From positions 85,040 to 149,039 of the forward strand of contig SRJI02000018.1 in assembly GCA_005473895.2 (NCBI GenBank): a DNA stretch of 64,000 nucleotides, read 5' to 3'. Below, in pieces: positions 7,924 to 15,657 of this stretch. Each line of letters begins with the position of its first letter. Position 1 is the first letter of the stretch. The stretch comes from Carideicomes alvinocaridis. Lineage in GTDB: Bacteria > Pseudomonadota > Alphaproteobacteria > Rhodobacterales > Rhodobacteraceae. The notes beneath the pieces were generated by a model. The model searched no databases. It was not told the DNA's origin and worked only from the letters and a program-made list of their open reading frames with translations. The translations under genes and the position numbers were made by a program.

Positions 7924-8726
7924 TCAGTTCTCCGTTCCGTCTCGTCGTTGAGTGTGTGCGACAGCCAGCCGAGCGCATCCTCGATCCGCGCCACGCGGTA
8001 ATGCGCCAGGGTCTCCGCCCCGCCGATCCGCAGGCCGAAGCCGCCTTCCTCCTGCGCCGCGCGGAACCCGTCCTCGTCCGTGGTGTCGTCACCGATCATC
8101 ACCGGGCGGCGGCCGCGGAACGGCGGCTCGGCGAGAAAGCCGCGCAGGGCGGTGCCCTTGTCGTGGCCGCGCAGCACCGCCTCGCTGACCATGTTGCCGT
8201 GCATCACCCGCAGCCCCGTCCGGTCCGCGACATGTTCCAGCCTTGTGCGGCAGGTGTCGGACAGGTCGGGGCGGTTGCGGTAGTGCAGCGCCACGGCGCC
8301 GGGCTTGCGCTCCAGCAGCAGGCCCTCGGCGCGGGCGAAGGGCTCCAGCTCGGACCGGGCGCGATCCAGCATCTCCGCCTCCTCGGCGAGGCTGTCATCC
8401 GCGGGGGCGTCGGGGTCCGCATCCTCCCGGCCCGGCCGCCAGAGTTCGGCGCCGTGCGATCCCGAAAGCGTCAGCCGGTCCTGTGGCAGGAGGCCGTGCA
8501 GGTCGGCCATGGACCGGCCGGAGATCACCGCCACGGCCCCGTCCGTCACCTCCAGCGCCCGGGTCAGGAGCCGGCCGACGGCCGCGTGCAGCACGACCTC
8601 TTCGGGCCGGTCCCGCAGCGGCGTCAGCGTCCCGTCGAAATCGAGGAACAGGGCATGCGTCGCCCAATCGATCCGCTCGGGCGGTTCGGGGATGGCGCCG
8701 GGTGTCTGGGGAGTGATGTCGCGCAT
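7908..8726 (-). CDS. otsB: Trehalose-phosphatase
   Basis: A 272-residue HAD-superfamily phosphatase that releases trehalose from trehalose-6-phosphate. Motif I is DFDGTLT with nucleophile Asp29 and acid Asp31; VISGRS (motif II), GHDKGTAL (motif III Lys) and GDDTTDEDGF (motif IV) follow in order. A GTG at 8735 is also in frame, but AAGGTGAGG lies directly ahead of the ATG at 8726, which is preferred. This is the first gene of the trehalose operon, and a weak candidate EcfG-type promoter lies about 150 bases upstream. Confidence 0.94.
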   Translation of the reverse strand: MRDITPQTPGAIPEPPERIDWATHALFLDFDGTLTPLRDRPEEVVLHAAVGRLLTRALEVTDGAVAVISGRSMADLHGLLPQDRLTLSGSHGAELWRPGREDADPDAPADDSLAEEAEMLDRARSELEPFARAEGLLLERKPGAVALHYRNRPDLSDTCRTRLEHVADRTGLRVMHGNMVSEAVLRGHDKGTALRGFLAEPPFRGRRPVMIGDDTTDEDGFRAAQEEGGFGLRIGGAETLAHYRVARIEDALGWLSHTLNDETERRTEWIWE

Positions 8727-8882
8727 GGTCCTCACCTTGGACGCTTTGCAGCCAAGTCAAGGCCACGTCGTGTTTTTTCACCATCTCCGATCGGCGGCGC
8801 GGTGCCGCAGGGGCAGTGTCGCAACACCCGCGTCCCGGGCGGACCGGGCCTCCGGCGCCGGGGTAGGCAACGCCTGAAAACT

Positions 8883-8906
8883 AACATAGGTTAGCCCGAC
8901 CGTTCC
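8883..8906 (-). promoter_or_regulatory. Weak candidate EcfG-type promoter of otsB operon
   Basis: Read on the minus strand, GGAAC (8906-8902) and TGTT (8886-8883) are separated by 15 bases, one base shorter than the usual EcfG spacing. Trehalose synthesis is a known general-stress output in alphaproteobacteria, which is the main reason to note it. The short spacing and long leader (about 150 nt) weaken the call. Confidence 0.25.
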
Positions 8907-9004
8907 ATCAGGATCCGGGTGTCGCGGGAACACCTGGCGCCAATGGAGCTTTGAAGGGGACTGGTGGCCGGTCCGGATGAAGCAGGAAAACGACAAGAGT
9001 ACAG

Positions 9005-9748
9005 ATGTCCCACGACTCCTTCCCCTATACCCACCGCTACCTGAAGGGGCGCGGCCGCGAGCAGCTGAGCACGCGGGAATGCGGCCTGATCGAGGACCTG
9101 GTCCAGGACGTGGAGCGTTACACCGCGCCCCACACCATTCTCGAGCGCGGCCATATCCTCGACCGCAGCACCCTGCTGATCGAGGGCTTCGTCGCCCGGG
9201 TGATCCGCGAAGAGGGCAAGCGGCATATCGTGGCCCTGCACGTGCCGGGGGATTTCGTCGACCTGCACGCCTTTGCCCTGAAGCGGCTGGATCACGACGT
9301 GGTCTCCATCGGGCCGGTCCAGATCGGGCACGTGACGCATGACCGGCTCGAGGCGCTGATGGAATGCGAGCCGCACCTGGCCCGGGTCCTGTGGTATTCC
9401 ACCCTGCTGGACGCGGCGATCCACCGCGAATGGATCCTCAAGCTCGAACAGCTCAGCGCCGATGGCCGGCTCGCGCACCTGATCGCCGAACTGTGGCACC
9501 GTCTGGATTTCGTGGGCTGGGCCGACCCGAGCGGCTTTGCCTTTCCGCTGACACAGGCGGAGCTGGCCGATGCCTGCGGCACCACGCCCATCCACCTCAA
9601 CCGGGTGGTGCGCAAGCTGCGCGAACAGGGCATCGCCGACATCTCGCGCGGGCGGGTGACGGTCCTCGACCGCGCGGCCCTGAGAGAGCTGGGGCGCTTC
9701 GATCCGGATTACCTCTATGGCAACGGGGTGCTCGAAATCCGGGAGTGA
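9005..9748 (+). CDS. Crp/Fnr-family transcriptional regulator
   Basis: A 247-residue regulator with an N-terminal cyclic-nucleotide-binding-like beta barrel (GFVARVIREEGKRHIVALHVPGDFVDLHAF, about residues 60-92), a long dimer helix and a C-terminal HTH_CRP domain (LTQAELADACGTTPIHLNRVVRKLREQGI, about 182-210). No cluster of four cysteines like that of FNR is present, so oxygen sensing by an iron-sulfur cluster is not expected. It lies just upstream of the EcfG-like sigma gene on the same strand, a neighbourhood common in Rhodobacteraceae. Ligand and targets are unknown. Confidence 0.9.
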   Translation: MSHDSFPYTHRYLKGRGREQLSTRECGLIEDLVQDVERYTAPHTILERGHILDRSTLLIEGFVARVIREEGKRHIVALHVPGDFVDLHAFALKRLDHDVVSIGPVQIGHVTHDRLEALMECEPHLARVLWYSTLLDAAIHREWILKLEQLSADGRLAHLIAELWHRLDFVGWADPSGFAFPLTQAELADACGTTPIHLNRVVRKLREQGIADISRGRVTVLDRAALRELGRFDPDYLYGNGVLEIRE

Positions 9749-9755
9749 TGAGCAT

Positions 9756-9779
9756 CGCGGCAGCGATATTGATGCCGCG
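9756..9779 (+). terminator. Possible weak terminator after the Crp/Fnr gene
   Basis: CGCGGCA (9756-9762) pairs perfectly with TGCCGCG (9773-9779) around a 10-base loop, followed by TTAAGTT. It starts seven bases after the stop codon. The T-tract is poor, so it may be only a transcript-end hairpin. Confidence 0.4.
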
Positions 9780-9816
9780 TTAAGTTACGTGTTTACAAAT
9801 TAGCAATCCTTCCCTT

Positions 9817-9842
9817 GGAACAAGTCTTTTCATCCTTGGGTT
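9817..9842 (+). promoter_or_regulatory. Candidate EcfG-type promoter of the sigma factor gene
   Basis: GGAAC (9817-9821) and GGTT (9839-9842) are 17 bases apart and lie about 70 bases before the sigma gene start. The motif resembles the EcfG consensus GGAAC-N16/17-cGTT and has the same GG variant as the copy ahead of sodC. If real it means positive autoregulation. Confidence 0.45.
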
Positions 9843-9912
9843 GGTCCGCGGTTACGACAGCGGACAGCGGCCATGAGGGCAGCCCCTCCGACGGTCGCCA
9901 AGGAGGATTGCA

Positions 9913-10428
9913 ATGCTCGACACCCAAATGCCCGATCCCGAGCAGCGCGCCGCTGTCTCGCGACAGGTGATCCACGAGATCCCGGCGCTCCGGTCCTTCG
10001 GCCGGTCGCTGACCCGCAACGCCACCGACGCGGAGGACCTGGTGCAGGAAACCCTCGCCAAGGCGATCGAGAAATCCCACCTCTTCCGGCTGGGGACGAA
10101 CCTGCGCGCGTGGCTGTTCACCATCATGCGCAACACCCATGTCTCCGACCGGGTCAAGCGCCAGCGCGAGACGCCGGGCGGCGCCGATTGCGTGTCGTCC
10201 AGCCCGGTCTGCGAGCCGACGCAGGAATGGGCGCTGCGCGGCCGGGAACTTGTCGAGGCGGTGCGCGCCCTGCCCCCGCAATACCGAGAGATGCTGGTGC
10301 TCGTCGTGGTGCGCGGCGAAAGCTACGAGGACAGCGCCCGCATGTGCCACTGCGCGGTCGGCACGGTTAAAAGCCGGGTCGCGCGGGCCCGGTCCATGGT
10401 GATGGCGCGGCTGGATAGCGGCGGCTGA
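9913..10428 (+). CDS. ECF sigma factor, EcfG-like (general stress response)
   Basis: A 171-residue sigma-70 family protein with only regions 2 and 4. Region 2 includes ATDAEDLVQETLAKAIEKS and RAWLFTIMRNT (about residues 36-78). Region 4 includes LPPQYREMLVLVVVRGESYEDSA and CAVGTVKSRVARAR (about 117-160). The ATG is preceded by a near-perfect AAGGAGG. This architecture and sequence style match EcfG-type sigma factors, which in alphaproteobacteria are released from NepR by phosphorylated PhyR. No nepR or phyR gene is in this window, so it may be a secondary copy or have its partners elsewhere. Confidence 0.85.
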   Translation: MLDTQMPDPEQRAAVSRQVIHEIPALRSFGRSLTRNATDAEDLVQETLAKAIEKSHLFRLGTNLRAWLFTIMRNTHVSDRVKRQRETPGGADCVSSSPVCEPTQEWALRGRELVEAVRALPPQYREMLVLVVVRGESYEDSARMCHCAVGTVKSRVARARSMVMARLDSGG

Positions 10429-10451
10429 CCGCCGATCGCCCCCGGGGTCGG

Positions 10452-10476
10452 GGAACGCGCGGCGCCGCCGGGTGTT
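10452..10476 (+). promoter_or_regulatory. Candidate EcfG-type promoter after the sigma gene
   Basis: GGAAC (10452-10456) and TGTT (10473-10476) with a 16-base spacer lie 24 bases after the sigma gene stop. No protein gene follows on this strand for about 780 bases; instead three inverted repeats follow at 10527-10638. Confidence 0.35.
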
Positions 10477-10482
10477 GCCTCC

Positions 10483-10640
10483 CTGACAGTCGGCCGCATG
10501 TCAATCGGACACGACGGTACGGTCAACATGGGGATTTTTCCGATTTCTCCCCATGGCCAACGAAACGGCAGACGAGGGCCTGTCCCGTCTGCGGCCGGCT
10601 ACCACTCCCGGGCAGGTCGTCATGCTGGCGACCTGCCCAA
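10483..10640 (+). ncRNA. Candidate structured small RNA (speculative)
   Basis: This protein-free stretch holds three separate perfect inverted repeats: an 8-bp CATGGGGA stem (10527-10534 with 10548-10555), a 7-bp GCAGACG stem (10568-10574 with 10586-10592) and a 10-bp GGGCAGGTCG stem (10610-10619 with 10629-10638, 9-base loop). A candidate EcfG promoter points into it. There is no T-tract after the last stem, so termination is not explained. On the minus strand the last stem lies about 44 bases past the monooxygenase stop and could instead be its 3' end. Confidence 0.25.
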
Positions 10641-10681
10641 ATCGTTCCTCCATCCCGAAGCCGAAGCGGCGCCTTTCGCGG

Positions 10682-11029
10682 TCAGCCGGAATGCACGGCG
10701 CGGCTGTCCTCCGGTGCCTCTTCGCGGTCGGTCATGCCGTAATCGCGGATCACCGACGCGACGCGCAGCCGGTAATCGGCGAAGACGCCGCCGCGGCCCT
10801 TCGACTGTGCCGCGCGATGGGCGGAGACGGCCCGCCACCGCTCCACCGCCGCCTCGTCCTCGAAGAACGACAGCGACAGCATCTTGTCGGGGTCGGTCAG
10901 GCTCTGGAACCGCTCGACGGAGATGAAGCCCTCGATCTCCTGCAGCATCGGCTTCAGCCCGGCGGCGATGTCGAGGTACTCCTCCCGGCGGCCGGACGCG
11001 GGCCAGACCTCGAAGATGACGGCGATCAT
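10682..11029 (-). CDS. Antibiotic biosynthesis monooxygenase (ABM) domain protein
   Basis: A 115-residue protein of the ferredoxin-like ABM fold: the first strand MIAVIFEVWPASG, the helix with EEYLDIAAGLKPMLQEIEGF, then FQSLTDPDKMLSLSFFEDEAAVERWR, which is the typical layout. Members act as cofactor-free monooxygenases or simple dimeric stress proteins, and the substrate cannot be deduced. It stands alone on the minus strand, between the structured region after the sigma gene and a DUF2853 gene. The ribosome site is weak. Confidence 0.8.
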   Translation of the reverse strand: MIAVIFEVWPASGRREEYLDIAAGLKPMLQEIEGFISVERFQSLTDPDKMLSLSFFEDEAAVERWRAVSAHRAAQSKGRGGVFADYRLRVASVIRDYGMTDREEAPEDSRAVHSG

Positions 11030-11254
11030 GGGCGCGCCCGGTATGGGGATGTGGTGTTGGCGTGCATGCGGTCCTCCCTGCTGGCCGGGGTCACCCTAGC
11101 GCATCCGCGGCGCGGGTTCTGCCCCCGATGCGCCGGGGCCGCGGGGTGCAAAAAATCGGCGTAAATGCCGGGCCCGCGACGGTTTTTGCCGGATTTCCCG
11201 TTGTGCCGTGGCTGCGCGGCGGTAGTCTTGATCAGACCGGGCCGGGGGGCTGAG

Positions 11255-11596
11255 ATGGGAAAACGCGACGAGTTGATCGCGAAATACGCCGACACGCTGC
11301 GCGACGAATGCGGGATGACGCCGGACAGGTCGCTGCTGACGCGGGTGACGATCGGCTGCGGCCCCGCGATCTACGATCCGCGCACCGAGATCCTGGCTGA
11401 GGACGATCCCGCGGAGCTGGCGGTTCTGCGCCGCAATTTCGTGGAGCGCAAGCTCGGCGTGCCCGACGGGCCGGCAGTGGCCGACGCGATCCGCTTCGTG
11501 CTGGACGGCTGCGGCCCGGCCGGCGCGCCGAAATACCGCGCGGTGGTGCAATACATGCTGACCAAGCATTTCGGGCGCGAGCACGTCTTTCTCTGA
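11255..11596 (+). CDS. DUF2853 family protein
   Basis: A 113-residue small acidic/basic cytosolic protein beginning MGKRDELIAKYADTLRDECGMTPD, with the family motifs VTIGCGPAIYDP and YMLTKHFG. The function of this family is unknown; it is widespread in marine alphaproteobacteria. The frame is open upstream, but this ATG matches the conserved N-terminus. It converges on a DUF1761 gene with a 14-base gap. Confidence 0.82.
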   Translation: MGKRDELIAKYADTLRDECGMTPDRSLLTRVTIGCGPAIYDPRTEILAEDDPAELAVLRRNFVERKLGVPDGPAVADAIRFVLDGCGPAGAPKYRAVVQYMLTKHFGREHVFL

Positions 11597-11610
11597 CCCC
11601 GCGCCGCCGT

Positions 11611-12012
11611 TCAGGACCCGTGGAACAGGGACAGGACCAGCCCGATGAGGCCGCAGCCGATGATCGCGTAGCCACCGTCGATCACGCTCAGCAGGAAGGG
11701 TCGGCCGGGATAGGCGTTGTTGATCACGATCCAGGGGGTGATGAAGAAGGCGCCGACCCCCAGCCCCGCGATCAGCCCCGCATCCCAGCTGGCGATGCCG
11801 GCCATGGCGAAGACGTGGCGCATCATCCCGGCCACCACGATCATCGCGACGGCCGACAGGATGAAGGGCACCGGGTTGCGGTTGTCGAGCCGCCGATCCG
11901 GCCCCCAGTCGCGGCTCACCGCCTCCAGCCAGGGCTTCGACAGCGTCATGTACCAAAGCGCGCCGAACAGCCATGCCGCGGCGGCGGCGACCAGAATGCT
12001 CAGAATACCCAT
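11611..12012 (-). CDS. DUF1761 family membrane protein
   Basis: A 133-residue integral membrane protein with about four hydrophobic segments (near residues 3-20, 50-68, 78-98 and 110-130). The motif LFGALWYMTLSKPWLEA near the N-terminus and WDAGLIAGLGVGAFFITPW in the middle match DUF1761. Its function is unknown. It is 57 bases from the EVE-domain gene on the same strand and may be the tail of the tsaD transcript. Confidence 0.8.
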   Translation of the reverse strand: MGILSILVAAAAAWLFGALWYMTLSKPWLEAVSRDWGPDRRLDNRNPVPFILSAVAMIVVAGMMRHVFAMAGIASWDAGLIAGLGVGAFFITPWIVINNAYPGRPFLLSVIDGGYAIIGCGLIGLVLSLFHGS

Positions 12013-12069
12013 GTCGGACTCCCTCCCCCGAAGTGACGGGGGAAGAGTGCCGCAGGCCGCGCCCTTCGC

Positions 12070-12489
12070 CTAGAGGAAAATGCCCGCCATCTCGCAGACC
12101 TTCGCCCATTCGTCCTCGGTCACCGGCTGGACGGAGAGGCGGGAATTCTTCACCAGGATCATGTCGGCCAGCGCCGGCTCCGCCTTGATGTCGTCGAGCG
12201 TGACGGGCCTGCGCGCCGGGGCCAATGCCTTGATGTCCACGCAGTCCCAGCGGTCGTCGTCGGTGGTGCTGTCGGGATGCGCCTCGGCACAGACCTCGAC
12301 CACGCCGACCACGGCCTTTTCCTTCTGCGAATGGTAGAAGAAGCCGCGATCGCCCAAGGCCATCTCGCGCATGAAGTTGCGGGCCTGGTAGTTGCGGACG
12401 CCATCCCATTCCTCGCCCGCCTCGCCCTTGGCGACCTGGTCGTCCCAGGACCAGGTCGACGGTTCGGACTTGAACAGCCAGTAGCGCAT
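12070..12489 (-). CDS. EVE domain-containing protein
   Basis: A 139-residue PUA-like EVE-fold protein (MRYWLFKSEPSTWSWDDQ at the start; VRNYQARNFMREMALGDRGFFYHS; VVGVVEVCAEAHPD). EVE domains are thought to bind modified bases in DNA or RNA. The start overlaps the yciI stop (TGATG), so the two are translationally coupled. The order tsaD-gpsA-yciI-EVE recurs in this bacterial group, tying it loosely to tRNA-modification and housekeeping genes. Confidence 0.9.
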   Translation of the reverse strand: MRYWLFKSEPSTWSWDDQVAKGEAGEEWDGVRNYQARNFMREMALGDRGFFYHSQKEKAVVGVVEVCAEAHPDSTTDDDRWDCVDIKALAPARRPVTLDDIKAEPALADMILVKNSRLSVQPVTEDEWAKVCEMAGIFL

Positions 12490-12758
12490 CAGCCGACGAC
12501 CTTCTTCCATTCCATGATCTCCACCCGGTCGAACAGGCCCGCCTGCGCGTAGGGGTCGCCCGCCGCCCAATCTTCGGCCGCAGCCTTGTCGGGCAGGTCG
12601 AGGATCAGCAGCGAGCCCGTCATCTCGCCCTCTTCCAGCAGCGGACCGGCCAGGGTGACGCAGCCGGTCTGGTCGAGATAGGCGAGATGCTTGTCGCGGT
12701 TGGCCTTGCGGATCTCCAGCGCGCCGGGCTTGTCCCGGGCGATCACGGCAAAGGGCAT
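12489..12758 (-). CDS. YciI family protein
   Basis: An 89-residue protein with the ferredoxin-like YciI fold. It shows the conserved RDKPGALEIRKANRDKHLAYL helix with the His typical of the family, then GPLLEEGEMTGSLLILD and DPYAQAGLFDRVEI, where the DPY motif is diagnostic. Some relatives are dehalogenases or muconolactone-isomerase-like enzymes; most are uncharacterised. It sits one base from gpsA on one side and overlaps the EVE gene on the other. Confidence 0.9.
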   Translation of the reverse strand: MPFAVIARDKPGALEIRKANRDKHLAYLDQTGCVTLAGPLLEEGEMTGSLLILDLPDKAAAEDWAAGDPYAQAGLFDRVEIMEWKKVVG

Positions 12759-12759
12759 G

Positions 12760-13725
12760 TCATTCCTCCTTGAGCGGGCGGGCGAGCAGCAATTGCAGCG
12801 CCTCGATCACGTCGAGCTTGCCGTCGATCAGCCCGACGACGCAACGGGTGATCGGCATGTCGATGCCCAGCTTGTGGGCCCGGTCCAGCGTGGCATGGGC
12901 AGTCGCGGCCCCTTCCACGGTGATGCCCGGATCGAAGTCCTCGCGCCGGCCGATGGCCAGCCCGTAGCGGTAGTTGCGCGACCCCTCCGAGGTGCAGGTC
13001 AGCACCAGGTCGCCAAAGCCCGAGAGGCCCGCCAGCGTCTCCGGCTGGCCACCAAGCGCGGCGGCCATGCGCGACATCTCGGCATAGCCGCGGGTGATCA
13101 GCGCCGCGCGGGCGCTGTCGCCCAGCCCGGCGCCGTGGGCCGCACCGCAGGCGATCGCGATGACGTTCTTCAGGGCGCCGCCCAGCTCTGCCCCGACCGT
13201 GTCGGTGGTGCGGTAGAGCCGGATGTTGTCGGTGGTCAGCTGGCGCTGCAGATCCTCGCCCAGCGACGGGTACTGGCAGGCCAGCGTCAGCGCCGTGGGC
13301 AGCCCGCCGGCGATGTCGTGGGCAAATGAGGGGCCAGTCAGGATCGCTGCCCGCGCCCCGGGCAGCACGTCGCGGATCACGGCGACGGGGCCGAGATTGC
13401 TTTCCAGCTCCACCCCCTTGCAGCAGGCGACCAGCGGCCGGGGCCGGAGCGGCGCGGCATGGTCGTGCAGCACCTGGCGCAGCTTCTGCATCGGCACCGC
13501 GAGCAGCAACGTATCCTGGGCCGCGACCCGGTCGAACTCCGACGTGGGGCGCAGGCGGTCGGGAAAATGCGCCCCCGGCAGGCGGGCGGCGTTCTCGCCC
13601 GAGGCCTCCATCTCGTGCACCCGCCGCCGGTCGCGGGCCCAGAGCACCGTGTCCCGCCCCGCCGCGGCCAGGGATATCGCCAGCGCCGTCCCGAAAGCCC
13701 CCGCGCCGATCACGCCCACGCTCAT
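12760..13725 (-). CDS. gpsA: Glycerol-3-phosphate dehydrogenase [NAD(P)+]
   Basis: GpsA reduces dihydroxyacetone phosphate to sn-glycerol-3-phosphate for phospholipid synthesis. The 321-residue protein begins with the Rossmann motif [16 protein letters not shown]. It contains [14 protein letters not shown], the catalytic-Lys motif [15 protein letters not shown], the [10 protein letters not shown] motif, and SRNYRYG. The ATG overlaps the tsaD stop by four bases (ATGA), which fixes the start although the frame is open upstream. It gives this window both the biosynthetic (GpsA) and catabolic (GlpD) glycerol-phosphate enzymes. Confidence 0.96.
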   Translation of the reverse strand: MSVGVIGAGAFGTALAISLAAAGRDTVLWARDRRRVHEMEASGENAARLPGAHFPDRLRPTSEFDRVAAQDTLLLAVPMQKLRQVLHDHAAPLRPRPLVACCKGVELESNLGPVAVIRDVLPGARAAILTGPSFAHDIAGGLPTALTLACQYPSLGEDLQRQLTTDNIRLYRTTDTVGAELGGALKNVIAIACGAAHGAGLGDSARAALITRGYAEMSRMAAALGGQPETLAGLSGFGDLVLTCTSEGSRNYRYGLAIGRREDFDPGITVEGAATAHATLDRAHKLGIDMPITRCVVGLIDGKLDVIEALQLLLARPLKEE

Positions 13726-14819
13726 GCCTTGGCCCCCTTCTTGCCGCTTCCCAGCATCCCGCCGCTCGCCACGTCCAGCGGCCAGCGCGGCCGGGCGGCG
13801 AGGGTCATCGTATCCCGGCGGCCGGCGCGAAACAGCTCCAGCCCCGCCCAGGCGATCATCGCCGCATTGTCGGTGCACAGGGCCAGCGGCGGCGCGGTGA
13901 AGGCCACGCCGCGCGCTTCGGCCACCGATTGCAGCGCCGCGCGGATGGTGCCGTTGGCCGCCACCCCGCCGGCGACCGCAATCATCGGCGCCTCCGGCGA
14001 TAGCGCGAGGTAGTCGTCCAGCGCGCGGCGGGTCTTTTCCGCCAGCACATCGGCCACGGCCTCCTGGAAGGCGGCGCAGAGATCGGCCCGCGCCTGCCGC
14101 GGCAGCCCGCCATGTTCGGCGACGATTTTGTCCCGGGCGCGCAGCACTGCCGTCTTCAGCCCGGAAAAGGACATGTCGCAGCCCGGCCGGTCCAGCAGCG
14201 GGCGCGGCAGCCTGTAGCGGGTGGGGTCCCCGGCCTGCGCCTCGCGCTCCACCGCGGGGCCGCCGGGCTGGGGCAGGCCCAGCAACCGCGCCACCTTGTC
14301 GAAGGCCTCGCCCGGGGCGTCGTCGATCGTGCCGCCGAGGCGCGTGAACTCTTCGGCCCCGCGCACCAGCAGGATCTGGCAATGCCCGCCCGAGACCAGC
14401 AGCATCAGGTAGGGAAAGGGCGCCTCGCCCAGCAACCGGGGCGTCAGCGCGTGACCGGCCAGGTGGTTCACCCCGACCAGTGGCTTGCCCGTGGCGGCTG
14501 CCAGCCCCTTGGCGCACATCACGCCCGACAGGACCCCGCCGATCAGGCCCGGCCCGGCGGTGACCGCGATGGCGTCCACGTCGCGCAGGGCAAGGCCGGC
14601 CTCCGCCAGCGCCGCCTCCACGCAGTGGTCGAGCTTTTCGGTATGGGCGCGGGCCGCGATCTCGGGGACGACGCCGCCGTAATCGGTATGCAGCGCGGCC
14701 TGCCCTTCCACCACCGAGGACAGGATGACGGGCGCCGTGCCGGGCGCGTGGCGCAGCACTGCGGCGGCGGTGTCGTCGCAGGAACTTTCCAGTCCGAGGA
14801 TGGTGAGGGTGCCGGCCAT
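13722..14819 (-). CDS. tsaD: tRNA N6-adenosine threonylcarbamoyltransferase
   Basis: TsaD, with TsaB and TsaE, transfers threonylcarbamoyl to A37 of tRNAs that read ANN codons. The 365-residue protein has [13 protein letters not shown] at residues 8-20, the metal-binding pair His119 and His123 (VNHLAGH), [11 protein letters not shown], the [17 protein letters not shown] motif and the late [12 protein letters not shown]. An upstream in-frame ATG would add 18 unconserved residues, so 14819 is used. It heads the tsaD-gpsA-yciI-EVE run and is divergent from hemD across only about 70 bases. Confidence 0.96.
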   Translation of the reverse strand: MAGTLTILGLESSCDDTAAAVLRHAPGTAPVILSSVVEGQAALHTDYGGVVPEIAARAHTEKLDHCVEAALAEAGLALRDVDAIAVTAGPGLIGGVLSGVMCAKGLAAATGKPLVGVNHLAGHALTPRLLGEAPFPYLMLLVSGGHCQILLVRGAEEFTRLGGTIDDAPGEAFDKVARLLGLPQPGGPAVEREAQAGDPTRYRLPRPLLDRPGCDMSFSGLKTAVLRARDKIVAEHGGLPRQARADLCAAFQEAVADVLAEKTRRALDDYLALSPEAPMIAVAGGVAANGTIRAALQSVAEARGVAFTAPPLALCTDNAAMIAWAGLELFRAGRRDTMTLAARPRWPLDVASGGMLGSGKKGAKA

Positions 14820-14890
14820 GTGCTGCCCGTTGCGATCGCTGTCAAAGGCAGGTAGCACCGGAAGGTGCAGCAAACAATCCCGGCCCCGCG

Positions 14891-15610
14891 ATGCCCCTGC
14901 CCCAGCTCCTGCTGACGCGCCCCGCGCCCGAGGCCGCGCGCCTGGCCGCCGCGCTGCAGGGCCGGGCCGAGATCGTGATCTCTCCGCTCATGCGGATCGT
15001 GCCGCTGGACCCGCCGGACCTGTCGGGCGCCGCGGGGCTGATCCTCACCTCGCCGAACGCGCTGCGCGCGGTGCCGCACCTGCCCGCGCTGCCCTGCTAC
15101 GTGGTGGGCCCCCGGACGGCACAGGCGGCGGAGGCGGCGGGCGGCCATGTCGCTCTGGTGGCCGAGGACGCCGAGACGCTGCTGGCCGGGCTGACGGCGC
15201 GGCCCTCCGCCGGCCCGCTCTGGCACCTGCGAGGCGAGCATGCGCGCGGCGACGTGGCCGGACGGCTGAGAGCGGCGGGCATGACGGTGGAGGAGCGCAT
15301 CCTCTACCGCCAGGAGGCAACCGAACTCAGCGCCGCGGCGTTGGATGTGCTGAGAGGGTCTCGTCCCGTGGTCCTGCCGCTCTATTCTCCGCGCAGCGCG
15401 CAGATCTTCCTGTCCGCTGCGCCCGGGGTCCGGGCCCCGCTGCACTTGGTGGCGCTCAGCCCGGCGGTGGCGGAGGCGGCGCAGGTGGGGGGCGCGTCCT
15501 GGGCCAGCGTGACCGTGGCCGCCCGTCCCGAAGGCGATGCGATGCGTCGCGCGACGGAGGGACGACTGGACGCGGTCGCGCGACTTGAGGCGGGTAGACG
15601 GGGCGTCTAA
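14891..15610 (+). CDS. hemD: Uroporphyrinogen-III synthase
   Basis: HemD cyclises hydroxymethylbilane to uroporphyrinogen III in tetrapyrrole synthesis. The 239-residue protein has the two-lobed family pattern: the N-terminal [45 protein letters not shown], and in the second half [11 protein letters not shown] and [11 protein letters not shown]. HemD is poorly conserved, so context helps: it precedes mitofilin-like and HemY-like genes in an order common in Rhodobacteraceae. The ribosome site is weak. Confidence 0.9.
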   Translation: MPLPQLLLTRPAPEAARLAAALQGRAEIVISPLMRIVPLDPPDLSGAAGLILTSPNALRAVPHLPALPCYVVGPRTAQAAEAAGGHVALVAEDAETLLAGLTARPSAGPLWHLRGEHARGDVAGRLRAAGMTVEERILYRQEATELSAAALDVLRGSRPVVLPLYSPRSAQIFLSAAPGVRAPLHLVALSPAVAEAAQVGGASWASVTVAARPEGDAMRRATEGRLDAVARLEAGRRGV

Positions 15611-15657
15611 GGTCGGTCCCTGACCCAGAAGGACTGGAATCGAAAGGACGGGCGCAG

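Noticed and set aside
8777..8996. Minus-strand open frame starting MSFSCFIRTGHQS upstream of otsB
   Set aside because: No ribosome site, no conserved sequence, and it occupies the likely promoter region of otsB and the Crp/Fnr gene.
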